Origin: Vulcanimicrobiota bacterium
GTDB lineage: Bacteria; Vulcanimicrobiota; Vulcanimicrobiia; Vulcanimicrobiales; Vulcanimicrobiaceae
Length of the DNA: 40,800 nt
NCBI GenBank assembly: GCA_027459845.1
Contig: DAIDGS010000035.1
Location: 1-40,800 of the forward strand
Direction of reading: 5' to 3'
The position numbers and the translations under genes were made by a program. This document shows, piece by piece, positions 25,731-33,946 of the stretch. The stretch's first letter is position 1. Each line of letters starts with the position of its first letter. The notes beneath the pieces were generated by a model, which had not been told where the DNA came from, searched no databases, and worked only from the letters and a program-made list of their open reading frames with translations.

Positions 25731-28700
25731 GCGCCAACTCCGGCTGGGCGGTCAGCTCGGCCGACACGATCGTGCTGACACCGGCTTCGCCCATGGTCAC
25801 GCCGTACATGCGGTCGGCCATCTCCATCGTCTTTTTGTTGTGGGTGACGATGATCATCTGCGAGTCCTTGGCGAACTCGCGCACCATCTGCGAGAATCGC
25901 TCGACGTTCATGTCGTCGAGCGCGGCGTCGACCTCGTCGAGCAGATAGAACGGCGACGGTTTGACCGCGATCAGCGCAAAGATCAGTGCGGCCACCGTCA
26001 TCGCCCGTTCGCCGCCCGAGAGCGTCGCCAGCGGCATGAGTTTCTTTCCGGGCGGCTGTGCCGAGATTTCGATGCCGGTTTCCGAGAGATTCTCGGGATC
26101 GGTTTGCCACATCTTGGCGGTACCACCCGGAACTAGCCGGCCGTACATCGTCGCGAACTCGGCCGCCACCAGATCGAAGGTCTCGTTGAAGCGCACCTGC
26201 GTCTGCGCCTCGATTTCGTGAATCGACTGCAGCAGCGTCTCGCGCGCTTTGGCGAGATCGTCGAGCTGGGCGCGCAGAAATGCTTCGCGCTCGGCCAACT
26301 CGTCGCGCTCGGCCTCGGCGTTCAGGTTCACGTTGGCCGAAAGCCGCGCCAGCTCTTCGCGCAAGCGTGGGAGATCGTCGACGACCGCGTCGCTTTCGGA
26401 TGCGAATCGCTCTTCGACCTCGCGACACTCGTCGTCGGTGGCCGGGTTCTGTGCGAATCCCGATACCAACATGCCGAGTTCGGCCTCGATCTCGGCCAGG
26501 CGCATGCGGTGACGCTCGCCGCCGGCATCGGCCTCACGCTCGTCGTTTTGTGCCACTCGCAGGTCCGACTCGGTCTGGGTCTGGCGATCGACCAACGCCT
26601 CGCGCTCGCGCCGCGCGCGTTCCACCTGCTCGTCGAGCGCCGCGACGCCGTGCCGTAGTCCTTCGACGTGGGCATGCGCGGTGCGGGTTTGTTCCATCAG
26701 CGCGGCGATCTCGGCGAGCATCTCCTCGCGCGCGGCGTGGGCGCGTTCGCCGTCTTGATCCAGCATGCCCAAACGCGCGCGGGTCGCGTCGCGTTCGGCG
26801 GTGAGCGCGGCCGAGCGCTCGCGCAGATCGCCGGCGCGCGCGCTGGCGTCGCGCTGCGCCGCTTCGGCAGCGGCGATCTCGACGCGGGCCGTCGCCAGCG
26901 CGCGTTCCAGCTCGCTGCGTTCCTCGTCGCTACGCAGCATTGCGGGCTCGTCCTGCGCGAAGCTGTGCTCGCGTGCGCGCGCCGCCGCCGCCCGTGCCAG
27001 CAAGTCGTCGACCGCGGCACGCGCGCTTGCCAACTCGGCGTGCATGCGCGTCGCGGTCTCCTCGAGCGCGCTGATTTCGGCACGCGCTTGAGCGACGCTC
27101 AGCTCGGCGCGACCGATCCGCTCGCGCAGCGCTTCACGCGCGTGCACGGCGCCTTCGACCGCTTCCTGCGAGGCACGCAACTCGGCCTCGGCGCGCTGCA
27201 GCTTTTCGGCGAGCTCGGCTAGCGTTTCGCGCAATCCTTGCGCCTGAACGCGCCGCGCGAGAATCGAACGCTCCCGCACGAATCGCCCGCCGGTAATGGC
27301 ACCGCCGCCGGTGATCTGCTCGCCGCTCAGGGTGACGATCGTATCGCGAATGCCACGCTCGCGCACCAGATGAATTCCGGTTTGCAGTTGATCGACGATC
27401 AGCACGTTGCCGACCAAGAACTTGACGATCCCGGCATAGCGCGGCTCGGTACGCACCAGCGTGTGCGCATAGCCGATCACGCCCGGCGTGCGCGCCAGTT
27501 CGGGGGTCAACGTGCGGCCTTCGCGCCCGCCCAGGGTGTCGAGCGGCAAAAAGGTAGCGCGGCCGGCCTCCTTGCGGTTGAGAAACTCGATCCCGCGCTC
27601 GGCGTCCTCCGAGGTGGCGGTCACGATATTCGAGAGCCGGGCACCGAAGGCGATATCCATGGCGCGCGCATGCTCTTCGTCGGTCGTGATGAGGTTCGAA
27701 ACGATCCCTTCGACGCCGTGCAGTTCACCGCGCGCGACCGCCTCGACCACGGCGCGCGTGCCGGGCACGTGTCCTTCCAGCGCGTTCTCGAGTTCCTCGA
27801 TCGTATGCAGTCGCGACTCGGCACCTTTGGATTCGGCCACCAGGTCGCGATGCGCCGCGAGTTGCGCGGTCAGTTGCGCCTGCGCCTGGGTGAGTTGCCG
27901 CTCGATCCCGTCGGCCTGCGCTCGCAACGTTTCGAGTTCGCTGCCGGCCCGCGCCAAGTGCGCGCCGCGTTCGCGGAGATCGTGTGCGGCCGCCCCGGCG
28001 GCGATCTCGCTGCGTGCCGCGCGTTCGCGCGCGGCGTCGGCTTCGCGTTCGAGTCGCTCCGATTCGGCGCGCTGATTCTCGGCCTGAACGCGTCGCTCGG
28101 CTTTTTTGGCAACGTGCTGTGCGGCCGCCGCCTCGACCGCGCGCAGCTGCGTGAAGATCGCATCGAGTTGCTCGCGCGTCTGCGCGAGGCGGGTTTGCGC
28201 CGCCAGTTCGCGCTCGCGCGCCTCCTCGAGTTCGGCCGCCAGCGGTTCGAGGCGCTGCTCCAGGTCGACGATCCCGGCGGCCAAGGCCTCGCGTTCTTGT
28301 GCGACGCGCGCGACGTCTTCCGACGTCTGCGTCGACTGGCGCTCGAGCGCCTCGCGGCGCGCCAGCGCCGCCGCATAATCGGCTTCGATGCGCGAAAGCT
28401 CGGCGCGCTTGCCCTGCGCCTGCGAGCGCAGCTCCTCGAGTTGCAACTCGTGGCGATAGAGCTGCGTGCGCACGTCGGCGAGGGTGGCGCCCAGCGCCGC
28501 CGCCTTGGCCGCGGCGATGCCGCGCAGCTCCTCGTTGCGCCCGAGCGCTTCGCGCAGACGTTCGCGCTCGCTGCGCCGCGAGGCGCTGGCCCGCAGATAC
28601 GCGAGGATCTCCAGGTCGCGAACGCGGCCGCTCACCTTGCGATAGCGCTTGGCGCGCCGGACCTGGGTTTCGAGCTCGGGAATGCGCCGCTCGAGCTCGG

Positions 28701-29286
28701 CGATGAGATCGCTGATTCGGACGGCGTTGCTCTCGGTTTGCTCCAGCCGGCGCATCGACTCGTGCTTGCGCGCCAGAAATTTGTTGATGCCGGCCGTTTC
28801 CTCGAAGAGTGCGCGACGCTCGGTCGGCTTGCTGGTGAGGATCGCGTCGATCTGGCCCTGCGAAACGATCGCATACGACCCGGGGCCGAGGCCGGTCCCC
28901 ATCAGCAGGTCGAGGATGTCGCGCAGACGCACCTGATTGCGGTTGATGAAGTACTCGCTCTCGCCGACGCGATACGCGCGGCGCGTGATTTCGACCTCGC
29001 TGAACTCGATCGGCAACGTGCGCTCGGAGTTGTCGAAGGTGATCGAAACCTCGGCCAGACCCAGCGGCTTGCGCTTCTCGTTACCGGCGAAGATCACGTC
29101 TTCCAACTTGCCCGAGCGCAGACTCTTGGTCGACGTTTCGCCGAGGACCCAGCGAAATGCGTCGACCAAGTTGGATTTGCCCGAGCCGTTCGGTCCGACG
29201 ACGGCGGTTACGCCCGCATCGAACTCGAGGCCGGTCGGCTCGGCGAAGGTTTTGAAGCCAAAGGACTTGATCCGTTTGAGTTTCAC
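25723..29286 (-). CDS. smc: Chromosome segregation ATPase SMC
   Basis: SMC forms V-shaped dimers that with ScpA/ScpB organise and separate chromosomes, loaded at parS by ParB. The 1187 residues match the family. Walker A is GPNGSGKSN (31-39), and the N-terminal head continues through GPGSYAIVSQGQID. Two Arg/Glu/Ala-rich coiled coils flank a hinge at roughly 505-660 (GTRAVVEAVARGELHGVEG onwards). The C-terminal head has the ABC signature LSGGERAM and Walker B YLLDEVDAALDD near 1088-1120. The start is GTG 29286, one base after the rnc stop. The parS-like sites at the other end of the window fit its function. Confidence 0.97.
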   Translation of the reverse strand: MKLKRIKSFGFKTFAEPTGLEFDAGVTAVVGPNGSGKSNLVDAFRWVLGETSTKSLRSGKLEDVIFAGNEKRKPLGLAEVSITFDNSERTLPIEFSEVEITRRAYRVGESEYFINRNQVRLRDILDLLMGTGLGPGSYAIVSQGQIDAILTSKPTERRALFEETAGINKFLARKHESMRRLEQTESNAVRISDLIAELERRIPELETQVRRAKRYRKVSGRVRDLEILAYLRASASRRSERERLREALGRNEELRGIAAAKAAALGATLADVRTQLYRHELQLEELRSQAQGKRAELSRIEADYAAALARREALERQSTQTSEDVARVAQEREALAAGIVDLEQRLEPLAAELEEARERELAAQTRLAQTREQLDAIFTQLRAVEAAAAQHVAKKAERRVQAENQRAESERLEREADAARERAARSEIAAGAAAHDLRERGAHLARAGSELETLRAQADGIERQLTQAQAQLTAQLAAHRDLVAESKGAESRLHTIEELENALEGHVPGTRAVVEAVARGELHGVEGIVSNLITTDEEHARAMDIAFGARLSNIVTATSEDAERGIEFLNRKEAGRATFLPLDTLGGREGRTLTPELARTPGVIGYAHTLVRTEPRYAGIVKFLVGNVLIVDQLQTGIHLVRERGIRDTIVTLSGEQITGGGAITGGRFVRERSILARRVQAQGLRETLAELAEKLQRAEAELRASQEAVEGAVHAREALRERIGRAELSVAQARAEISALEETATRMHAELASARAAVDDLLARAAAARAREHSFAQDEPAMLRSDEERSELERALATARVEIAAAEAAQRDASARAGDLRERSAALTAERDATRARLGMLDQDGERAHAAREEMLAEIAALMEQTRTAHAHVEGLRHGVAALDEQVERARREREALVDRQTQTESDLRVAQNDEREADAGGERHRMRLAEIEAELGMLVSGFAQNPATDDECREVEERFASESDAVVDDLPRLREELARLSANVNLNAEAERDELAEREAFLRAQLDDLAKARETLLQSIHEIEAQTQVRFNETFDLVAAEFATMYGRLVPGGTAKMWQTDPENLSETGIEISAQPPGKKLMPLATLSGGERAMTVAALIFALIAVKPSPFYLLDEVDAALDDMNVERFSQMVREFAKDSQMIIVTHNKKTMEMADRMYGVTMGEAGVSTIVSAELTAQPELALA

Positions 29287-29287
29287 G

Positions 29288-29986
29288 TCACTCTTTCGCG
29301 TGGATGGCGAGAAGCGCGGCCTGCGCGGCCGCCTGCTGTGCGGCCTTCTTCGAGGGGCCGCGGCCGGTTCCCAAGGTCGTACCGTTGACCGTCACCGTCG
29401 AGACGAAGGCCGGCGCCTGCGCGGTACCGCGGCTACGCTCGCGGTAGACCGGGGTTCCGGCGAGGTGCTCTTGCGCGTAGTGCTGCAGCCGGGTCTTGTC
29501 GTCGAGCAGCGCGCCGGCATCGTGATCGATCCGCTCGACGTGTTCGCCCACCACGAAAGCGCGCGCGGCGTCGGCGCCGTAGCCGAGCCAGAGCGCGGCG
29601 ACGAACGCCTCGAAGGCGTCGGCGAGAATCGAGGTGTTGTCGGCCCCGCCGGAGTTGCGCATGCCGGTGCCCAGCGCGATCGCCTCGGCGAAGCCCAGCC
29701 GCCGCGCGGTCGCGGCCAGCCGGCCGTCGTTGACCAGCGCGGCCTTGCGGAGCGTCAGCATGCCTTCGGGCTCCTCGCCGAAGCGCGCGTAGAGCCAGTC
29801 GGCGACGATCCATCCGAGCACCGAGTCGCCCAAGAACTCCATGCGCTCGTTCGACGCGCAGCGATGCTCCTTGGCGTAGCTCTCGTGCACGAAGGCGCGC
29901 TCGACCAGCGCGAGGTCGCCCTGCCCGCGAACGCCCGCACGCTTCAAGAGGGCGCGCAGGCGCCGCCGGTGATTCTCCCCCGACAT
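29288..29986 (-). CDS. rnc: Ribonuclease III
   Basis: This double-strand-specific endonuclease processes rRNA precursors and structured RNAs. The 232-residue product has the RNase III signature ERMEFLGDSVLGW (48-60; usually ERLEFLGDAVL), the second acidic cluster ADAFEAFVAALW and a C-terminal dsRNA-binding domain (about 160-230) ending GRGPSKKAAQQAAAQAAL. The ATG at 29986 starts 16 bases after the fabF stop and gives the usual N-terminus. The fabF-rnc-smc order is conserved in many bacteria and supports the call. Confidence 0.96.
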   Translation of the reverse strand: MSGENHRRRLRALLKRAGVRGQGDLALVERAFVHESYAKEHRCASNERMEFLGDSVLGWIVADWLYARFGEEPEGMLTLRKAALVNDGRLAATARRLGFAEAIALGTGMRNSGGADNTSILADAFEAFVAALWLGYGADAARAFVVGEHVERIDHDAGALLDDKTRLQHYAQEHLAGTPVYRERSRGTAQAPAFVSTVTVNGTTLGTGRGPSKKAAQQAAAQAALLAIHAKE

Positions 29987-30002
29987 CGTGCGGCCGCGAT
30001 CC

Positions 30003-31280
30003 TCAAGAACCGCTCGGCGCTTTACCGAAAACGATGACCGAGTTGTGCCCCCCGAAACCGAACGAGTTCGAGAGCGCGACGCGCACGGTCGCGCGCCGGG
30101 CCACGTTCGGCACGTAGTCGAGCGTGCACTCGGGGTCCGGAAACTCATAGTTGATGGTGGGCGGCATGAGGTCGTCGTGGACGGCCATCACGGTCGCGAC
30201 GCCTTCGATTCCGCCGGCTCCGCCCAGCGCGTGACCGTGCATCGACTTGGTCGAGCTTACGCCGATCTCGGCGGCATGCGCGCCGAGCGCGAGCGCGATC
30301 GCCTTCGACTCGGCCGGATCGCCGATCGGCGTCGAGGTGCCGTGCGCGTTGATGTAGTCGACGTCGGCGGGCGTGATCCCGGCGCTCGCGAAGGCGCGCT
30401 GCAACGCCAGCATGACGCCGCGGCCCTCGGGATCGACTGCCACCAAGTCGTAGGCGTCGGCCGACTGCCCGTAGCCCAGCACTTCGCAGTAGATCTTCGC
30501 ACCGCGGGCGCGAGCGTGCTCGTACTCCTCGAGCACCAAGATGCCCGCGCCCTCGCCCAGCACGAAGCCGTCGCGCTGCGCGTCGAAGGGCCGGCTGGCT
30601 CGGGTGGGATCGTCGTTGCGTGTCGACATCGCCTTCATCGAGGCGAATCCCCCGATCGCCAGCGGCGAGACGGTCGCTTCGCTGCCCCCGGTCACCATCG
30701 CCACCGCATCACCGTGCGCGACGTAGTTATAGGCGGTGGCGATCGCATCGTTGCCGCTGGCGCAGGCGCTGGCGGCGGAGAAAACCGGTCCCTGGAAGTG
30801 ATGCTGCATCGAGATGTGCGCGGCTTCGGCGTTGGCCATCAGCATCGGAATGAAGAACGGCGTCACCTTCGACCAGGTCCCGTTGGCGTTGGCCTTCTCG
30901 GAGTTCAGCCAAAAGGTGATGATCCCGCCGATCCCGGTGCCGATGACCACGCCGGTCCGCTCCTTGAACTCGGAGGACTCGGGGAGTTGGGCATCGGCGA
31001 TCGCTTCGTTGGCGGCCACCACGGCGAACTGGGTGAAGCGATCCATCCGGCGCGCGTCCTTGCGACCGATCAGTTCCTCCGGCTTGAAGTCCTTGACCTC
31101 GCAGGCGATCCGCGTGGCGAAGGCACTGGCATCGAAGGCGGTGATCGGCCCGGCGCCCGACTCCCCGGCAACCAAGCGGCGCCAGAACTCCTGGCGCGTA
31201 TTCCCGATCGGGGTAACGGCACCCAAACCCGTGACTACGACGCGCCGTCGGCCGGCGCGTGAATCGTGCGACTGCGTCAA
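30003..31280 (-). CDS. fabF: Beta-ketoacyl-ACP synthase II
   Basis: This thiolase-fold enzyme elongates acyl chains with malonyl-ACP in fatty acid synthesis. The 425-residue product has VVVTGLGAVTPIG near the start, the nucleophile Cys173 in SAASACASG, the first His in NAHGTSTPIGD and the second in STKSMHGHALGG (commonly SMTGHLLG), and the glycine-rich C-terminal SNSFGFGGHNSVIVF. The start is a TTG at 31280 preceded by GGTGAAG; no ATG or GTG fits the conserved beginning. It heads the fabF-rnc-smc-purH-VOC operon. An acpP gene, often directly upstream, is absent here. Confidence 0.96.
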   Translation of the reverse strand: MTQSHDSRAGRRRVVVTGLGAVTPIGNTRQEFWRRLVAGESGAGPITAFDASAFATRIACEVKDFKPEELIGRKDARRMDRFTQFAVVAANEAIADAQLPESSEFKERTGVVIGTGIGGIITFWLNSEKANANGTWSKVTPFFIPMLMANAEAAHISMQHHFQGPVFSAASACASGNDAIATAYNYVAHGDAVAMVTGGSEATVSPLAIGGFASMKAMSTRNDDPTRASRPFDAQRDGFVLGEGAGILVLEEYEHARARGAKIYCEVLGYGQSADAYDLVAVDPEGRGVMLALQRAFASAGITPADVDYINAHGTSTPIGDPAESKAIALALGAHAAEIGVSSTKSMHGHALGGAGGIEGVATVMAVHDDLMPPTINYEFPDPECTLDYVPNVARRATVRVALSNSFGFGGHNSVIVFGKAPSGS

Positions 31281-31326
31281 AACTTCACCAAGTTACGGCG
31301 GGTCCGCAACGGAACCTCTCGGGCTT

Positions 31327-31335
31327 TGCTACACT
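31327..31335 (+). promoter_or_regulatory. Extended -10 promoter, probably for a leaderless transcript
   Basis: TGC-TACACT is an extended -10 element with no convincing -35 upstream. Seven bases after its end is the GTG at 31342, so the expected transcription start falls on or next to the start codon. The same arrangement recurs at 39358-39366. Confidence 0.5.
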
Positions 31336-31341
31336 CGTAGC

Positions 31342-31689
31342 GTGCCCAACCTTCGCACGACCGCCGCAGGCGCGGTCCTGCTCGCGCTCCTCGCCGCCGC
31401 CCTCCCGAGCGGGCCAGCGGCCGCCCAGGAGCAGACCTTCAGCACGATTTCGACCGGACCGGTGCCGAGCCCCCAGCCAACCCCGACCGGCCTCTCGGTC
31501 ACCGGCCTGTACCTGGGGCTCTACCCGCTGCGCCGCCCATCGCCGCCCAAACCGCCCTGCCGCCGCCCCTGCCCGCTGCCGCCGCGCCGGCCGGTACGGC
31601 CGGCCGAACGGCAGGTCGCTCCCCGGCCGCCGAAGCCGCCGGCTGCGGCCGCCGTCCTTGACCGCGCGGGGAACCGCTCGATATACTGA
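31342..31689 (+). CDS. Small proline/arginine-rich exported protein
   Basis: The 115-residue product starts with a GTG. A signal peptide covers about residues 1-28, with a hydrophobic core AAGAVLLALLAAALP and a likely AAA-Q cleavage. The mature protein is low-complexity, rich in Pro and Arg (RRPSPPKPPCRRPCPLPPRR), with two cysteines and no recognisable domain. The codon pattern is strongly GC-rich. No ribosome site precedes the GTG, but an extended -10 element lies just upstream, so a leaderless message is plausible. The last codons contain the rpmH promoter. It could be non-coding sequence with a chance frame, hence moderate confidence. Confidence 0.5.
   Translation: MPNLRTTAAGAVLLALLAAALPSGPAAAQEQTFSTISTGPVPSPQPTPTGLSVTGLYLGLYPLRRPSPPKPPCRRPCPLPPRRPVRPAERQVAPRPPKPPAAAAVLDRAGNRSIY
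31658..31687 (+). promoter_or_regulatory. Promoter of the rpmH operon
   Basis: TTGACC (31658-31663) and TATACT (31682-31687) are separated by 18 bases, the best sigma-70-type promoter in the window. Transcription would begin near 31694, leaving a leader of about 50 bases before rpmH. The promoter lies inside the last codons of the preceding small gene. Confidence 0.75.
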
Positions 31690-31743
31690 AGCGCCCTCTG
31701 CCGCCACGCAGCGGCCGTTGACGTTAGGAGTTAGAAGTACACC

Positions 31744-31878
31744 ATGAAGCGGACGTATCAGCCGCACAACCGGCGCCGGAAGCGCGTCCACGGGTTCTTG
31801 GAGCGGATGAGCACCAAGAACGGCCGCCGCGTCCTCGCGCGCCGGCGTAAGAAAGGGCGGCACCGTCTGACGGTGTGA
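31744..31878 (+). CDS. rpmH: 50S ribosomal protein L34
   Basis: This 44-residue, very basic protein is a component of the large ribosomal subunit. The sequence begins [19 protein letters not shown] and continues through [19 protein letters not shown], the canonical L34 pattern with the usual length. An AGGAG lies 13 bases before the ATG. The stop shares one base with the rnpA start (TGATG). The gene opens the conserved origin-proximal set. L34 is normally next to dnaA, but the gene before it here is the small exported protein. Confidence 0.97.
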   Translation: MKRTYQPHNRRRKRVHGFLERMSTKNGRRVLARRRKKGRHRLTV

Positions 31879-32204
31879 TGCGCCGATTCGCAAGCTTGCG
31901 GCGCCGGGCGGATTTCGCTCGTCTGCGCCAGCGCGGCCGGCGAACGACGACCGAAACCCTCACGATTTATCGCAGCGATGCGGGTTCCGACGACGCGGCG
32001 TCGTTGGTCGGCATCGCGGTCAGTGCCTCGATCGGAAAGGCCGTGGTTCGCAACACCATTCGCCGTCGCGTTCTTGCGATTCTTGACGATATGCTGCGCG
32101 GGCACCGGCCCGTGCGGCTGCTCTTTGTCGCGCGCCCGGCGGCGGCGGCGGCGCCTTTTGCCCGCTTGAGCGACGACGTGCGCGCCGCGCTGGGCGCCCG
32201 CTGA
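31878..32204 (+). CDS. rnpA: Ribonuclease P protein component
   Basis: This basic protein binds RNase P RNA and helps process tRNA 5' ends. The 108-residue product shows [18 protein letters not shown] near the start and the conserved RNA-binding helix [15 protein letters not shown] (usually RNRIKRR), followed by [18 protein letters not shown]. The ATG at 31878 overlaps the rpmH stop; a GTG one codon earlier is also in frame. Its RNA partner gene is not in the window. Confidence 0.93.
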   Translation: MRRFASLRRRADFARLRQRGRRTTTETLTIYRSDAGSDDAASLVGIAVSASIGKAVVRNTIRRRVLAILDDMLRGHRPVRLLFVARPAAAAAPFARLSDDVRAALGAR

Positions 32205-32205
32205 G

Positions 32206-32439
32206 GTGCGCCGCATCGTCGTCGCGCTGATTCGCGGCTATCAGATCGTAATCTCGCCGCTGCTGCCGCCCAGTTGCCGCTTCTATCCGTCGTGTTCGCA
32301 GTACGCGCTCGACGCGGTGCGCACGCACGGCGTGTTGCGTGGCGCGGCGTTCGCACTGCGACGGCTCGGCCGCTGCCATCCGTGGCATCCCGGCGGCGTG
32401 GATCTCGTCCCGGAGCGCTCCGCTCCGGCTGAAAGGTAA
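32206..32439 (+). CDS. yidD: Membrane protein insertion efficiency factor YidD
   Basis: This small protein, peripheral to the inner membrane, aids YidC-dependent insertion. The 77-residue product has the complete family pattern: [36 protein letters not shown], and [13 protein letters not shown] with the invariant cysteines. It starts at GTG 32206, one base after the rnpA stop. A 7-bp hairpin (CGGAGCG/CGCTCCG) lies in its last codons and could affect translation of yidC, but this is speculative. Confidence 0.95.
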   Translation: MRRIVVALIRGYQIVISPLLPPSCRFYPSCSQYALDAVRTHGVLRGAAFALRRLGRCHPWHPGGVDLVPERSAPAER

Positions 32440-32442
32440 TCG

Positions 32443-33279
32443 TTGCACCTGCTCCTCGCGACGTCGTGGCTCGACCCGATCGTCAACGTCATTTCGCTGG
32501 TCGTGCTCGCCATCAACAAGCCGATCAACAATCTCGCCATCAGCCTGATCGCGCTGGCAGCGCTCGTGCGGCTGGTCTTCTGGCCGCTCAACACCGCGCA
32601 GTTCAAAGCCATGATGGCGATGCAAAAAGTCGCGCCGCAGATGAAAAAGCTGCAGGAGCGGTTCAAAGACGATAAGGCGCGCCTGCAACAGGAGCAGATG
32701 GCGCTCTACAAGACGCACAACGTCAACCCGCTGGCCGGCTGCCTGCCGATGCTGGTGCAGTACCCCGTCATCATCAGCGTCTACTACGTCGTCACCCTGC
32801 ATCGCACGCTCTACGACAACGCACACTTCCTGTGGATCGGGTCGCCGTTAGCGGCTCAGTTCCCAAAGTTCCTCGCATCCAGCCTGGCCAGCCCCGACGT
32901 GATCATGGTCGTGATCTACATGGCCACGCAGTATCTCTCGATGCGCTTCACCACGATGCCGCCGACCGATCCGTCGCAAGCCCAGCAGATGAAGCTGATG
33001 CAGGTCATGATGCCGCTGGTTTTCGGCTTCATCAGCTTTCGGGCACAGTGGCCGTCGGCGATGGTGCTGTACTGGCTCTCCTACAACCTGTTCACCATGG
33101 GGCAGCAGTTCTATCTGCTGCGCCGCTATCACGAGCCGCTCTCGTTCATCGATGCCGATCATGCGGTCACCGAAGCCGTCGGCGGCGCCGGCGGCACGAC
33201 CGCCAAAGCGCTCGCACCGGCACCCAGTACCAACGGCGCGCGCAAGCGCAGCGGCTCCAAGAAGAAGAACAAACGATAG
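32443..33279 (+). CDS. yidC: Membrane protein insertase YidC/Oxa1, short form
   Basis: The protein inserts and folds inner-membrane proteins. The 278-residue product has five hydrophobic spans and the conserved core: NNLAISLIALAALVRLVFWPL with the hydrophilic-groove Arg, the coiled cytoplasmic hairpin MKKLQERFKDDKARLQQEQM, NPLAGCLPMLVQYPVIISVYYVV, and a basic tail ending SKKKNKR. It lacks the large periplasmic P1 domain of proteobacterial YidC. The TTG at 32443 is chosen because GAAAGG sits six bases upstream; it gives an N-terminus without a clear cleavable signal. Confidence 0.95.
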   Translation: MHLLLATSWLDPIVNVISLVVLAINKPINNLAISLIALAALVRLVFWPLNTAQFKAMMAMQKVAPQMKKLQERFKDDKARLQQEQMALYKTHNVNPLAGCLPMLVQYPVIISVYYVVTLHRTLYDNAHFLWIGSPLAAQFPKFLASSLASPDVIMVVIYMATQYLSMRFTTMPPTDPSQAQQMKLMQVMMPLVFGFISFRAQWPSAMVLYWLSYNLFTMGQQFYLLRRYHEPLSFIDADHAVTEAVGGAGGTTAKALAPAPSTNGARKRSGSKKKNKR

Positions 33280-33303
33280 CCTCAGAAAGGCCCCAACGCA
33301 ACC

Positions 33304-33927
33304 ATGCTGTACGAAGACGACTACGAGTTCGACGAACAACCCGCCCACATCCGCGACCGTGCGATCCCCGGCAGCAAGCCGAGCGGCGGGCGCGGACGCG
33401 GCGGAAACGGCGGGGGGCGGCGCCGCTTTGGACCGCCGCGCCGCTCCGGCTCGCACGATCGGGCGGTCGAACTGCCGGAATCGGCGATTCCGGCGCGCGA
33501 TCTTCTCGTCGAACTGCTTCAGGCGATGGGATTGGGACAACTCGAGATCCGCTACATCCCGCGCGCTGAAGGCGAGTATCTGGAAGTCAACGGTCCGAAC
33601 TTGGCGATGCTGATCGGGCGACACGGAAATACGCTCGAAGCGCTCAACTTGATTTTCAATAACATGCTCAACGTGGGTGTGCGCAACAACCGCCGCTACT
33701 ACACGATCGATGCCGAAGGCTATCGGGCCGAGCGTGCCGAGGACCTCAAGGCCCTAGCGATCGAGACGCGCGACTGGGTCGTGCGCGAAGGCAAGTCGCG
33801 CAAACTCGAACCGATGCTGCCCTCGGAGCGGAAGATCGTGCATCTGACGATCGCCGACTCCGAAGACGTGCGTACCGAATCCGAAGGCGAAGAGCCGGAG
33901 CGGTGCGTGGTCGTCTTTCCACGCTAG
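33304..33927 (+). CDS. khpB: RNA-binding protein KhpB (Jag), KH and R3H domains
   Basis: The protein binds RNA, probably with KhpA, and in other bacteria affects cell shape and division. The 207-residue product has a disordered N-terminus rich in Gly and Arg (about 20-50) instead of the usual Jag_N domain. A KH domain follows (65-140) with its GxxG-type loop IGRHGNT at 104-110. An R3H domain (about 145-207) has the R-x3-H core in SERKIVHLTI. The gene lies 24 bases after yidC, its normal position. Confidence 0.92.
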   Translation: MLYEDDYEFDEQPAHIRDRAIPGSKPSGGRGRGGNGGGRRRFGPPRRSGSHDRAVELPESAIPARDLLVELLQAMGLGQLEIRYIPRAEGEYLEVNGPNLAMLIGRHGNTLEALNLIFNNMLNVGVRNNRRYYTIDAEGYRAERAEDLKALAIETRDWVVREGKSRKLEPMLPSERKIVHLTIADSEDVRTESEGEEPERCVVVFPR

Positions 33928-33946
33928 CCGGACGCACGCGCGCCGC

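Noticed and set aside
27238-29388. A 716-codon open frame opposite smc
   Set aside because: It is complementary to the SMC coiled-coil codons and has no recognisable domain; smc on the other strand is certain.
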